Assembly (NCBI RefSeq): GCF_037975245.1
Contig: NC_092579.1
Span: forward strand, 22,204,666-22,268,665
Source of the DNA: Apostichopus japonicus
Taxonomy: Eukaryota; Echinodermata; Holothuroidea; Aspidochirotida; Stichopodidae
DNA: 64,000 bases
Direction: 5' to 3'
Shown here: positions 27,571 through 38,592 of the stretch, piece by piece
Position numbering within the stretch: position 1 is the first letter of the stretch
Layout: the number at the start of each line of letters is the position of its first letter
Notes under the pieces: generated by a model
What the model was told of the DNA's origin: nothing
What the model saw: the letters and a program-made list of their open reading frames with translations, nothing else
Databases searched by the model: none
Made by a program: the position numbers and the translations under genes

Positions 27571-27775
27571 GCCCAGAGAAACATTCACAGGGGCTAATTC
27601 AGGAATTGAACAATTGTGCAGGGGTAGGTTGGTAGGGTATCTCAAGCCTAAGGCCTTAGAGAAACATTCACAGGTGCTAATTCAGGGCCACAGAGCACCC
27701 AAACTCTAGCTATGCCTAGCTTGAAGAACGTGCAGGGGTAGGTTGATAGGGTTTCTAAGCCTAAGGCCTTAAGTG
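27571..27775 (+). repeat. two-copy tandem duplication with a ~31-bp length difference
   Basis: AGAGAAACATTCACAGG at 27575 and 27658, then GTGCAGGGGTAGGTTGRTAGGG at 27616 and 27730, each followed by CTAAGCCTAAGGCCTTA. The second unit carries an extra CACAGAGCACCC segment. Confidence 0.7.
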
Positions 27776-28239
27776 GGGGAAGGGGCGTTGGAGGGGCTAG
27801 TACAAGATTGTCCACTTCACCCACCCCTTTCCCTCCTTTGTATTTTGGTCTGCTTATTGGGAAGCCCTGATCAACTATACAGTTACTTGTCCACATATAG
27901 TCAAATGTATTACCTTATGTCATGGCTTGGAATAGGACAGTGTCACAAGCTTATAAGTTTAGTAGAATTGGAGTGTTTATCTAGGCAGACAACAACCAAA
28001 TCCTCTGGCATTAAGCCAGTAAAATATATACCCAAATTTTGAGGCCTGCTTGGGAAACTATATGGACATGAGTGTAATAAAAATGTTATGGGTTAAATGT
28101 TTGATTTAACTGGACAAGTACTAATAAACTCTTGGACCTGGCCTCGATAACCGCTCTTTGTTCAACGTCACTTTGTTCCTTCTTTTTGTAAGGCAAAAAC
28201 TTTGCAAGTGGTACCCCTCATGGTATGCTTCTACAAGCT

Positions 28240-28365
28240 TGTAAAATGCTTGACTCTTCTCATGTTACTTTGTAAAATCCTTGCCTCTCCTCGTTGTACT
28301 CTGTAAAATGCTTGACTCTCCTTGTTTTACTTTGTAAAATGTTTGACTCTCCTTCTGTTACTCTG
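28240..28365 (+). repeat. 31-bp tandem repeat, four copies
   Basis: GTAAAATGCTTGACTCT-type units start at 28241, 28272, 28303 and 28334, an exact 31-bp period, with TTACTTT/GTACTCT at the joints. Confidence 0.8.
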
Positions 28366-29089
28366 AATGCATACTGTACATGTATGTATGTTTAATTGCT
28401 TCTACATTTTGCACTTTGCAACATCTTTATGGTTTTAAAGTACTTTGAACCAGCAACTTTTAAGGTCACAAGTTGAAACTGAAATGGCTTAAACTATTTC
28501 AAATTGTGTAATGTTTCCGTCAGTACTGCATAGCCGCAACTGCATGCAGATGGCTTTTTAATGTCATGATCGACTCAAGGTACCAGTCCACACAAGGTGC
28601 CAATTGACTTATGGTACCAGGCAGCACAATCAGATACTGTTACCACATCTCTTGGGGATGTTTAAATAGGAAAGCAATACATATAGATGCATTATTTACA
28701 TAGTTGTTTGTTGTGTACCTGTCTCCCCACAACTGTCGCACTCTTATTACCTTATCATATGTAACTTATGGCATACGATGATGATCAGTTCACATACAAG
28801 GTACGCTCTTATATGCATAGCATTCCATTTACAAGCATTGCATGTTAGTTGAATTGCAATCAAATATCACTCATATGCAAGAGTCCAATTTTGTTATAAT
28901 TTGTTTTTGCTTATAGCAACATTTTACATCTGCATACAGACATGTATACATGTTTTCATTCCATGTGTTCATGCTGTGTTTAAAGCTTTTGTTTTCAACT
29001 TAATATAACATGCATAGAAATGATTGGAAGAATAGGAAAAATCTTGTGCTTAGCAATTAGATCAAAGGCATTGTGTACATATAATTTAC

Positions 29090-29500
29090 CATCACCCCTC
29101 CCTCTCCCCTTTTTCTCTCATCCCTCTACCAATTCACTATGTGTGCCATTGTACAGTTACCTTTGTTCACCATGGATCTTTACGATGCATGATCGAATGG
29201 CAAAAAGTGTCGTCTTTAGTGAGTGTGCTGATTATTGGATGATGTGATCAAACAAGGCAGATAAAGTAACCTATACATCCCCCTAGCCTGCACTATAGAT
29301 GGTGTAGATGGCACCCCTTCCTTTCCCCCATCCCTCTCCCAAGCAACTGTGCCGTTGTACAATTTCTGTGTTCACTCTGGGATCTTAATGACAGTCTTGC
29401 ATGATTTAAACAGCACCAGTGTTGTGTCTTGTAATGAGTACCGTTCGTCTATCATTTGATGATGTAATCAATGTTATGCATAAGTAACCTACACCCACCC
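29090..29500 (+). repeat. two-copy tandem duplication, period 206 bp
   Basis: GTGCCATTGTACA at 29143 corresponds to GTGCCGTTGTACA at 29349. Both are preceded by a C/T-rich run and followed by TTCAC, GGATCTT, GCATGAT and, further on, AAGTAACCTA with a C-rich tract. The copies are diverged. It lies 0.5 kb upstream of the terminal exon. Confidence 0.6.
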
Positions 29501-30033
29501 CTTCCCCCCCCCCACTCCCCCATCCTATGTATAGGATGGATGGATATAATCGTAGAGGGCATCAATAGTGTGCAACCTTGCACTCTATCTCTATGAATTA
29601 ATAGCTGTCTCTCCGTTCTGTTTCCAATCTTTTTCTTCTTCTTTTTTTTCCTTTTTTTTTTTCTTTTCTAGAGGAACCTATTTTTCATTTTTTTCAGAAA
29701 CCTAATTCATACCCAAAGATTGCTTAATGAAAATGTGTCACTTCCTGGACTCCTGGAAATGATAACTATAGTAAAACAACTGTCTGTTAGTCACTTCATT
29801 ACAACCTGTGCACTGATTTAATGTAGATCGGCCTCATGCAGGGAAGTGAAAGATGCAACCGTTTTCAGAACAGGAAACTGGCAAAGAACTTCAGCCGGTT
29901 GAACACTTGTAGGACTGTCGGGTATTCCCTCCACCATCCACCCTTCCCACCCCCTATCCCCCAAGCTTTTTAAGCCCATTATCAATGATATTTCGTTCAA
30001 TGATGTCATAACACACCATTGTTAAATACCAAA

Positions 30034-30059
30034 CTCTTTTATCTCCTCTTGGATTGCAG
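30034..30059 (+). other. splice acceptor (3' splice site) of the terminal exon
   Basis: A pyrimidine-rich stretch (CTCTTTTATCTCCTCTTGG) runs into TTGCAG, with the AG at 30058-30059 and the exon starting GC. It explains why the open frame begins here without a Met. The branch point is not assigned. Cross-species or transcript support would be needed to fix it. Confidence 0.65.
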
Positions 30060-30646
30060 GCTTGAAAGACTCCCCTCAACCGATAAGAGCTCCAAGCCAT
30101 GAGCAGGGCAAGCATCAGGACGGATCGGCTTCTCCAGAAGTAGAGGAGGCTCAGGAAGCCCTATCACCCTCCGCCTACAAAGTGCAAACATTCCCCGATA
30201 CAACACCACCAGCTCTCTTACCCCCCAGTCTGACTCCTTGCAAGCAACCCCAGACGTCGCTTCTCCATCACCCGGACAGCGACGCATCTCAAGATTCCCC
30301 CAAGTTGCTGCCGCCGGCATCGCAGGCGAGAGTACGGAGCCTCACAGGGACCTCCACCGACCTCGACGCCACGGGCAACCACGAGGGAGGAGGAGGCCAG
30401 CTGTACCTCTTCAACGACGCCAAAGGACCGCCTCAGGTGAACATGACCTCTGTGTCGGCTTCGTCGTGTCCCAAAGATTCGGAGCCCAACGTGGTGGGTC
30501 AGAGTGCCAAAGAATCTCTCCGTAAGTTGAGCAACTCGCAGAGCAAAGACTTGGAGGATGCAATAGAGCTGGATACCATATCCGTAACAGAAGGACCAGT
30601 AATAGACGCAGAAGCAGAAGAGCTTCCAACGTTTCAAGATATGTAA
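30060..30646 (+). CDS. 3' terminal coding exon of an unrecognised gene (partial)
   Basis: This is the only frame in the window clearly longer than chance: 194 full codons to a TAA at 30644-30646. I do not recognise the protein. The exon begins after a pyrimidine-rich tract and AG at 30058-30059. Its first two bases (GC) complete a codon begun upstream, so the preceding intron would be phase 1; no start codon is claimed. Counting the Leu codon at 30062 as residue 1, residues 1-95 are rich in Ser, Pro and Gln, a Gly run sits near 108-111, residues 154-157 read RKLS (a basophilic kinase-type R-x-x-S site), and the last 30 residues are strongly acidic, ending PTFQDM. No membrane segment, Cys pattern or catalytic motif is visible, so it reads as a disordered C-terminal tail. 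Its GC content is clearly above its surroundings. Upstream exons were not found and may lie outside the window. Confidence 0.75.
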
Positions 30647-30904
30647 ATAGCCCCCTCATCACCCCCTCCCCCTCATCATCCCCTCCCCATCTTCCCCTTT
30701 ACTCCCACATAGCGGTAGAACAGTGCAGTCTCTCCACTTTTTACACAGAGTTTAGTTTACATTTTACTGAACAACATACTTTTTTTAATTTTTCGACTAG
30801 CACACCAAAAAGTTATAAAAATACACAATCAATTTGTCTTTCCGTAATCGATACGAATTTAGGAAGTTTGCAAACACTGCAGCGTCATTGAACAGCACTC
30901 AGGT

Positions 30905-30949
30905 CAGTGAACTACGTCAGTATGATGATCTGCAGATTGTAGTTCACTG
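30905..30949 (+). other. stem-loop in the probable 3' UTR
   Basis: Arms CAGTGAACTAC (30905-30915) and GTAGTTCACTG (30939-30949) are perfectly complementary over 11 bp around a 23-nt loop. GAACAG just upstream and CTGTTC overlapping the right arm extend the symmetry partly. One such inverted repeat is roughly expected by chance in a 64-kb window; its place in the 3' UTR is what makes it worth recording. Confidence 0.4.
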
Positions 30950-31330
30950 TTCAGTGTGGAGCTGTATGTGACTTTCATGTCCGCATAACAGTTAGTTTAG
31001 TTTAATTTAGGATGTTCATTATTATTCAGATATGTAAAAAGGAAACCACAAAGAACCTTTACAAATAACATCATACATTTTCTTCAGTGCTTGAGATAAA
31101 TTATTGTTTTGTGGTTCGGTTAAGAGCGTGAATCACTTTGATATGTCAAAGACCTAGGGAAAGGAATATAAAATTTCTTAACAAATGCTCTTTCCAATTT
31201 TTATGATATAAGTTCGGTGATTTTTTTATGACGGTACTGAAAGCACCAACCATTCCCACAATTTGTTTGTTGTAAAGAGCTATTTAGATGGGGTGGAAAG
31301 GTTGCAGAGAAGTCCTCAAGTTTAAAGCAG

Positions 31331-31419
31331 GACCCCGGGCCTTTTCACAGGACCCTCAGCCTTATCTCAAGACCCTCAGCCTTATCTCAAGACCCTCAGC
31401 CTTTTCTCAGAACCCTCCC
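31331..31419 (+). repeat. 20-bp tandem repeat, about 4.4 copies
   Basis: GACCCTCAGCCTTATCTCAA repeated at 31331, 31351, 31371 and 31391; the middle units are identical. It lies in the probable 3' UTR. Confidence 0.85.
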
Positions 31420-31691
31420 AACTATATGATATCTATAATAATGTTTCAGTTTTCAATGGTTGTCCGTTGCCCCGCTTTTACATCTTTCCAAAGAGGCGAT
31501 TTTGTATACTGCAAGATGAGAAATTAGCTAACAAAACCAAAAATGATGTCTAAAAGTGTGAAAATATGAATTAAGTTATGCGTCACCGAAAGGATTGGTT
31601 GTTGAACAAGTTTGCTTTGACAACATGTGGATGTGATGGAATTTCAAATTTTAAGCACATTTCAACATTTTCCAGTGTTTTTACCAGATCA

Positions 31692-31697
31692 AATAAA
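31692..31697 (+). promoter_or_regulatory. candidate polyadenylation signal AATAAA (first of three)
   Basis: First AATAAA seen downstream of the stop codon, about 1.05 kb after it. Two more occur at 31789-31794 and 31899-31904. Such hexamers are common by chance in AT-rich DNA, so only their position supports a role. Confidence 0.3.
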
Positions 31698-31898
31698 TGT
31701 GAAATTTTGCATCAGTTCAACAGAAAAACTGCTCCAATTTTGGATTGTGCTTAATATGCTTTGCCTTGTCCAAAATGTAACACAAACAAATAAATTGCAT
31801 TATGTACCGCTCAAAGGAATTTTATGGGAAAGCGCTATAGTGTGGGGTGCCTTGTTCGATACACAGATGACATCTGGAGCTCTCATATTTCGTAGATC

Positions 31899-31904
31899 AA
31901 TAAA
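31899..31904 (+). promoter_or_regulatory. candidate polyadenylation signal AATAAA (third)
   Basis: Third AATAAA after the stop, about 1.25 kb downstream. It sets a plausible outer limit for the 3' UTR, but chance occurrence is likely in AT-rich sequence. Confidence 0.22.
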
Positions 31905-31910
31905 ATTGCA

Positions 31911-32849
31911 TTTTCCACGATATCGTCTGACGCTTTGCGAAAAATGAGCCACACCGTGCACCTGGTCATGGAGTCTCTCATTAAGTTGAATCGCACAGCC
32001 TTAAATGCTGGTGACACAATGTTTAATGAAAAATGTGAACCTCCACAAAAAAGAGTTATGGATTCTTTTCAAGTTCTGTAGACTATGAAACTTGTAGCAA
32101 TGTTTCATTCAGTTCTGGTTTTTGATTAAATCCCCCAAAGAGATGAACTTCCACATTTACCTGAATTCCCTGTTCGTTCTGCCATCCGCTGCCCCATTTC
32201 TAGATTTCTTTTTTAGTATAACAGTCCAGTATATTCCCACGAAGGGCTTAATTGACATTTCTTGGAAACGTAGATTGCCAATCACACTATCTATGCAGGT
32301 AACCAGTATATTACACTGTACCTTAAAAAAAAAAAACAGTGATTCTGTTATATTGGGCAAAGGAGACTAGTTATTGAATTATGATCCAACATATATATTT
32401 TACTATGTGCAACTATACAGTTTGTTAATTCCATGGTAATGTTTTTTTGTTTTTTTTGTTTTTTTGTTTTTTTTAGTTCTCATAATTGTACGGCCTCAGG
32501 CAGTTGTATTTCACTTTAGGGAGAAATCCTGACCATAGTTTAAAACTAACTGCTGAAAATCCCCCGAGGGGCATGTCAAAAACAGCACTCTGAAGGAATC
32601 TAATTGTGATATAGAAAACAAAAACGAAAAGGTTAATATGAAAATTGGAAAGTGTCAAGAAAAAATCATAGTTTGTGTTCATCCTTTCTCTGCCACAACA
32701 TAATTTGCTTGTTTCCTAGGAGATAAATGCTTTGATATGGACGTAAGGAAAAAGTCCTAATGTTTGGATTACATTCTCTTTTGAAAAGGATAGTATGCTT
32801 AGGATAGTATGATAATGACATATACATATTATGTATTTGTGTACATATA

Positions 32850-32894
<45 letters not shown>

Positions 32895-33164
32895 ACAATC
32901 CAAAACTAACTGAAAACTATGTTGAAGTTGAAGGTTTGTTCTTGGCATTACATATTATAAAACTACTGTATCCTGTTTGTCCATCAATTAATAAAAATCA
33001 TGACATTTCCTTTCAGTTGTTACATTTAATGTGAGAGAATTGCTGTTCCTTGACTAGACCAAATCCATGGATACGTATATCGATGTTCACATAAATCTTA
33101 AAACAAAACAACAGTTATTGCATTCTGAAGTTAAAAAAAAAACTCACTTGTTGAAGAAGAAAGA
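31911..33164. other. non-coding downstream of the terminal exon
   Basis: T-runs near 32445-32475 and one short (TA)n. No further exon is evident. Confidence 0.5.
32846..32892 (+). repeat. (TA)n microsatellite
   Basis: Short, nearly pure TA run. Confidence 0.95.
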
Positions 33165-34130
33165 ACTGTGTTGAGGTGATTTCTGTTATGCAGGATTGAT
33201 TTGGTGTGACTGTGGAGAATATTTCTGTTATGCAGGTTTTGTGTGGTGTTGATTATGAAGTTCGTTTCCTTATGCAGGTTTGTTGTGGTGTTGACTGGAC
33301 GTTATTTCTGTCATGCAGGTTTGATTTGGTGTTGACTGCCTAGGTGATTTCTGTTATGCAGGTTTGTGGTGGTGTTGACTGCCTAGGTGATTTCTGTTAT
33401 GCAGGTTTGTTGTGGTGTTGATTATGGAGTTGATTTCTGCATGCAGGTTTGATTTGGTGTGACTTAGAAGGTTATTTCTGTTATGCAGATTTGGTGTGGT
33501 GTTGACTGTCTATGTGTTATGTAGGTGTGATGTGGTGTTGATTATGGAGATGATTTCTGTATTCAGGTTTGATTTGGTGTTGACTGTGGAGGTTATTTCT
33601 GTTATGCAGGTTTTGTGTGGTGTTGATTATGAAGTTCGTTTCCGTATGCAGGTTTGTTGTGGTGTTGACTGGACGTTATTTCTGTCATGCAGGTTTGTTG
33701 TGGTGTTGACTGCCTAGGTGATTTCTGTTATGCAGGTTTGTGGTGGTGTTGACTGCCTAGGTGATTTCTGTTATGCAGGTTTGTTGTGGTGTTGATTATG
33801 GAGTTGATTTCTGTATGCAGGTTTGATTTGGTGTGACTTAGAAGGTTATTTCTGTTATGCAGATTTGGTGTGGTGTTGACTGTCTATGTGTTATGTAGGT
33901 GTGATGTGGTGTTGATTATGGAGATGATTTCTGTATGCAGGTTTGATTTGGTGTTGACTGTGGAGGTTATTTCTGTTATGCAGATTTGGTGTGGTGTTGA
34001 CTGTCTAGGTGTTATGTAGGTTTGATGAAGATGATTTCTGTATGCAGGTTTGGTGTGGTAGTGATTATGGAGGTGATTTCCGTTATACAGGTTTGGTGTG
34101 GTTTTGAAGTTATTTCTTTTCAATATGAAG
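33165..34130 (+). repeat. 43-bp minisatellite with 374-bp higher-order period
   Basis: Monomers of about 36-44 bp carry the core TTTCTGTTATGCAGGTTTG followed by TGTGGTGTTGA and a short variable end. About 20 are present. A block beginning GCAGGTTTTGTGTGG at 33232 recurs at 33606 with the same order of monomer variants, giving a 374-bp higher-order period of about nine monomers. Every monomer carries a CAG|GT or TAG|GT junction after a pyrimidine-rich stretch. Apparent frames through it have no homology. Confidence 0.85.
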
Positions 34131-35264
34131 ACGTGATGTTTCTTGTTGGAGAGTTTTAAGGCATTAAGTCGACCTGCAAGGCAGTTATTTTACGACGCAG
34201 CCAGGTTTGCATGTTGGAGAAGTTGAGAGGCTTGTAACTTAACACTTCATGACGACAGTTGGATTTCCAATCTGCAGTATTTCATTTCCTTTTTGATTTC
34301 CTCAACATTTGGAAGACTTCTTTCAAGTAGGAAAACCATGGAATTCTCCTGGATGAAAAACACACGACATTTCAGTAAAGGTCTCATTGCTTCTAATGAT
34401 ACCGCCTTGATCCACTCAACCAAAGCACTGGATAGAGTTTATCATCTTCGTACAGATAGTATAACTGTGACCTGTAAGCCCTCACACACACCATGAACAT
34501 AAAAATTAAAAAAACAAGCATGAAAGTTCAGAATTGTTACTAAACCAACGGCATCATTTTGTTATGACATGATTTTAGCCCATCAAATTAAATTAAATTT
34601 TAAACACAGCTTGGGCAATGATGCTTGGTAAGTTCAACAACATACAAAAAATTTGACTAAAAAAGTAAGAACTTTATATGTGGGTTGATAGCCTAGGCTG
34701 AACCTACAAAAAAGTACAGCAAACTATATTTTTTTGCCACCAGCTCAGCCCTGTGCATGGGACTACTAGTATGTTTGGCATTTTACTGGCTACCCATACT
34801 TGTCAGTCATTGCATAAAGGAACAAGGGATGTTACTTTTGGTAAATACAGATACAATGGCCTTTTTGCTGGTATTTTCCAGCCCACTCTTTGGGTATCAA
34901 TGGAAGACCATTTACATATCATCAAAACCTAATAGCTAATATCATGTTCTCACTACTTTGCCATGGTTTTTTTCATTTAAATTTGTTTTTTTTCATTTTT
35001 TTTTCATGAAAAGTATTGTAGTATGAGTGGCTAGGTGCGTGCTGTGATGTTTCCTGAAGCAATATGAGCAATTGTATCGCATCATCGGAACAATGTAATG
35101 ATTGGCTTTGACATGCTCCCTGGTGATATGTTCATAGCTTGGAGTACAAGAGTACAGTAACTCTACAAAGGTCAAGAAACCTTTTTTCTGACAGAATCTT
35201 CATTCTTTTTTTACCCTTACCAGAGGCAGAAGGAATCCATACAATGGTTAGGTATGTGACACCT
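34131..35264. other. non-coding; nothing recognised
   Basis: AT-rich with short T-runs and no supported feature. Confidence 0.5.
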
Positions 35265-35530
35265 GCTTGTAAACACTGTAACTCAAAAAGTTTAATGGTG
35301 GATTAACTTCATACTTGGTCTGTGGATCCATCTTATTGAGTACAAGAAGCCTATTGGTTTCTGTGAAGTTCAATGGTGATTTGGGATCAACAATTTCAGT
35401 CAAAGTCTGAAAATTTGTTGAATTTCATACATGGTTTGCAGATCCAGCTTTGTTAGTAAAGTCCCCCCCCCCCACTCCCCCCAAAATTGGTAGAGGTCTA
35501 AGGTCACATGAGGTCACTTTAGTTTTGTGA
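35265..35530 (+). repeat. second copy of the AGGTCA-type dispersed repeat
   Basis: TGTAAACACTGTAACTC, CATACTTGGTCTGTGGATCC, TATTGAGTACAAGAAGCC and GGTAGAGGTCTAAGGTCAC share blocks and block order with 8560-9003. Two diverged sub-units are visible (CATACTTGGT at about 35311 and CATACATGGT at about 35428). A C-run interrupts the right part. Confidence 0.6.
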
Positions 35531-35647
35531 AGGGGTTCTATAGGTCTTCAACAGAACATACAGTCATCCAGGAATGAAGTCTGCTTCAGATATTCTTGCT
35601 TTAAACTGCACTAAAACCTTCTTATCAGTTTTCACCCTCGGAGCTCC

Positions 35648-35740
35648 AAGGGGTCAACAGGTTATCTCTAATGGTGCAAATATTGGCTCAAGGAAATCAA
35701 CAGGTTATCTCAAATGGTCTCAAAATTGGCCATTTTTTTC
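35648..35740 (+). repeat. 43-bp tandem duplication (two copies)
   Basis: TCAACAGGTTATCTCTAATGG at 35654 and TCAACAGGTTATCTCAAATGG at 35697, each followed by a TTGGC block. Confidence 0.6.
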
Positions 35741-37845
35741 CTCTTTTGGTTTATACTAGATGACTTTTGCTTTGCAGTAGATTGTGAAAATATTTCACAG
35801 TGTATAAACAATGTCATGTAACTCTCATTCATTATTAGCAACTATTGAAGGGATTTGTTAGCTCAAAATTAAGTAAAAGAAACATCCTTTTGTCCTTACA
35901 GCTGAATGTCTATATTTCACATAGGAATACTGTTCTTTCTGGATACTGAAACGTCTTGAGATCAAACTTCTATAATGTAACATCCTTACCAGTAAATGAC
36001 ATGGTTGATGCCCACAAGGGAGTCCTACACATAAGTGCTGGAAATCTCTGATCTTTTCTGGTGCTCATTCAATTCTTGGACAAATTTAACTCACCTACTA
36101 CTCTTCATTAGTCATATAGTTATATTGAATTTTGAACAACTTGTGTGGCAAGGAATCACAGAGCCAACTGGCTGTCTGGTTTTAAGGACATTTTAGGAGA
36201 CTGCGTGAAAACTTTCAATCCCCCCCCCCCCCTCTGCATTGTTCTCATACTAACAGGGTTAAAAGGAAAAGGTCTTTGCCATGTGGGACAGAAACACTCA
36301 TCTTTCTAAATGACAACATGACAATGGCGTGAACGGCTATTTTTCTATTTTTCCTTTTTTTTTTACAAAATTTTTGCATTATTGAACTCATCATTGAGAC
36401 TTCAATGCCCAACAAAAAACCACTTCCCATTTTGATCAATAATGTAGAAATGTGTCCCATTTTTCATATTAACTATTATTTTGTAGTCATTGATTATTTA
36501 ATATTAGAAATTCTCTAAATAGGCTATGTATAGTAAAAATTGTGACGTTGATATCATTGAAACTGAGACCGAAAGTACAATAACATCAAATGCATACGTA
36601 AAGGTTCAAATTGTATATATGAAAAAACCAAATGCATATATGTGAATGCCAAATGTAAGTATGATATAGCACATTTGGTGGCCTCATTATTGGTCACCCA
36701 GAACATGGTACCATTTCTATCTCTTGTTTGGCTAATATGGTCTTCATGCATTACAGTAATCTCTTATCGGCTGATTCATATCTGAGATCTTTATTTATGC
36801 TTCTAAATATGTTTACATTTTTAATATGAATGCTGTATGATATACAAGCTACTTCTATAGGCTTGGTTGATTTTTTGCATCATTAAATCTACTTTTGTTT
36901 GCTTCCTTTTTTTTTCTCGTCTTTTTTTCTTTTTTTCACACATCAATATATGATGAGTTTGAAAATTTTCTGACTTTGAAAAATATTTCAATTTAAATTA
37001 TCAGTGTTTTCCCCCTTTCATTTTGACAAAATAGTATTCAAGGTATGTTAAACAACAATACAGTATAAGTGAGATTTGACGAGAATACTTCAAATTGGGA
37101 TTTTTTTTTTTTTATCTCCTATGTGACAAATGGTGCATCACACTGTATAACAATTTAGATTTTAATCACCAATGGGTGACTAAAGTCTAGCATTCTAAAA
37201 TTGCTAGACATTCTGCCAGCTAATTCTTCTCACTTTTATATTATAATTAAAAGTTTCAAGACACTTTTGGATTTAAAGTAACCAATATTTGTAACCCCTA
37301 TGAGATCTATAAAATGAATATTAGAAAGTTGGTAAAGTTACCATTTTTGGTCCCTTGTATTTTTTTGGGTGGGGGGGGGGTGAGGGAGTGGAACTGCTGT
37401 CATTTAAGAAATTTCTTACACAGAAGTAGGTTTTCTGGATGGATATGTAAAGTAAAGTAAGGTGAAATATGGAGAGAGTGGGTCAAAGATTGATTCCATC
37501 TATCCAGCATGGTTGATATCAAGGAATACCTCTAGATGAGGGGAGGGGGGGGGGCAAGGGGATCATAGGAGAGACTTTTACTGCATCTAAATTGGTGATC
37601 TTCAGTATCAAAGTATCTTAAAGGCCTTGGCTATAAAGGTCAGCTTTAGGAAAAAATTGTCCCATTAGAGCTGTTTCCTAATTTCATAATGTTTAAGTTT
37701 GAATAACCATGTTCGTTTTGTGTAAAATATTAAGACAATTTCATTTAAGTAAACCTAATTAATGTAAGATTTATGTTGCTATTATTTGTAATTTTCATAA
37801 TTACATGGGAAGTTGACATTTGAATGGGAATGGTATTAGAAGTGA
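35741..37845. other. non-coding; homopolymers only
   Basis: C-run at 36221-36232, T-runs near 36355 and 37100, G-runs near 37370 and 37545. No gene recognised. Confidence 0.5.
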
Positions 37846-37956
37846 GTAGGAGGGGGGAAGTTGGTAGGGGGGAAGTTGGGAGGGGGAAGTTGGGAGGGGG
37901 GAGGTTGGTAGGGGAGAAGTTGGTTGGTGGAAGTTGGTAGGGGGGGGGGAGTTTGG
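37846..37956 (+). repeat. G-rich minisatellite, core GGTAGGGGGGAAGTT
   Basis: About seven imperfect units of 15-17 bp with runs of 4-9 G. The stretch is almost pure G/A/T on the plus strand and quadruplex-capable. Apparent Pro-rich frames on the other strand are translations of it. Confidence 0.85.
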
Positions 37957-38515
37957 ATGGGATGGGGCGGAGGACATGTGAATAAGGCGATGCTATTTAA
38001 TCTCTCAAGATTTGAGTCATGTGACTTGTAAATTACAAAAGTTATAACCAAAGGTTACCAGACTCTGGTATATTGTTTATTTTGCCAATTTGAATCAATT
38101 GTTATATAAATTCTCTTTTTTTGCGATATATTGATTCTATGAATTTCCTGTATTATATAATATTATAAATATAAGACTGGCAAACATTACTTTTCTTTCA
38201 TCTGATTTATTTGAGAGGTGTCACGCAGGGAGGCCTCCCCCCCCCCCGATTCCCTACATGTTTCCCAGGGCCCTGGGGACAAATCCCCAGACACCTCTTC
38301 TTTCCCCTTGACACCTCTCATCCACCCCCCCCCCCTCCCTCACTCTCTTTCAAGGATGATTTAGTTACCAGTTAGATAACTTTAATGCTCTTCTCATGCA
38401 GATTCTATCAAAACTATTGTCTGTTTGCTAATACCTCCTGCTCATATTTTTCTTCTATCTCTTTCCGGACAGATGGTGCTTAGCCATTCATCTACTAGGA
38501 CACAATTACTCCCTT

Positions 38516-38592
38516 CCCCCTCCCCTTTCCCCAGTCACCTCCCTTTGAGCTACCTCCCCCTACCCTTTCCCCAGTCACCTCCCTTTGAGCTA
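38516..38592 (+). repeat. 40-bp tandem duplication, C/T-rich
   Basis: CCAGTCACCTCCCTTTGAGC occurs at 38531 and 38571 with CCCTTTCC before and AGCTA after each. Confidence 0.7.

Larger units (their letters stand above)
30647..31910 (+). other. probable 3' UTR of the gene ending at 30646
   Basis: No other open frame stands out after the stop. A C/T-rich stretch follows directly (30650-30710), then AT-rich sequence. A perfect 11-bp inverted repeat lies at 30905-30915/30939-30949, and a 20-bp tandem repeat at 31331-31419. No AATAAA was seen before 31692. The end of the transcript is therefore uncertain; if the repeats are not transcribed, the UTR ends earlier with a non-canonical signal. Confidence 0.4.

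Noticed and set aside
30218-30637. 139-codon minus-strand frame opposite the terminal exon
   Set aside because: Shadow of the plus-strand coding exon; Arg/Leu-rich composition follows from its codons, and the plus strand has the acceptor and a sensible product.
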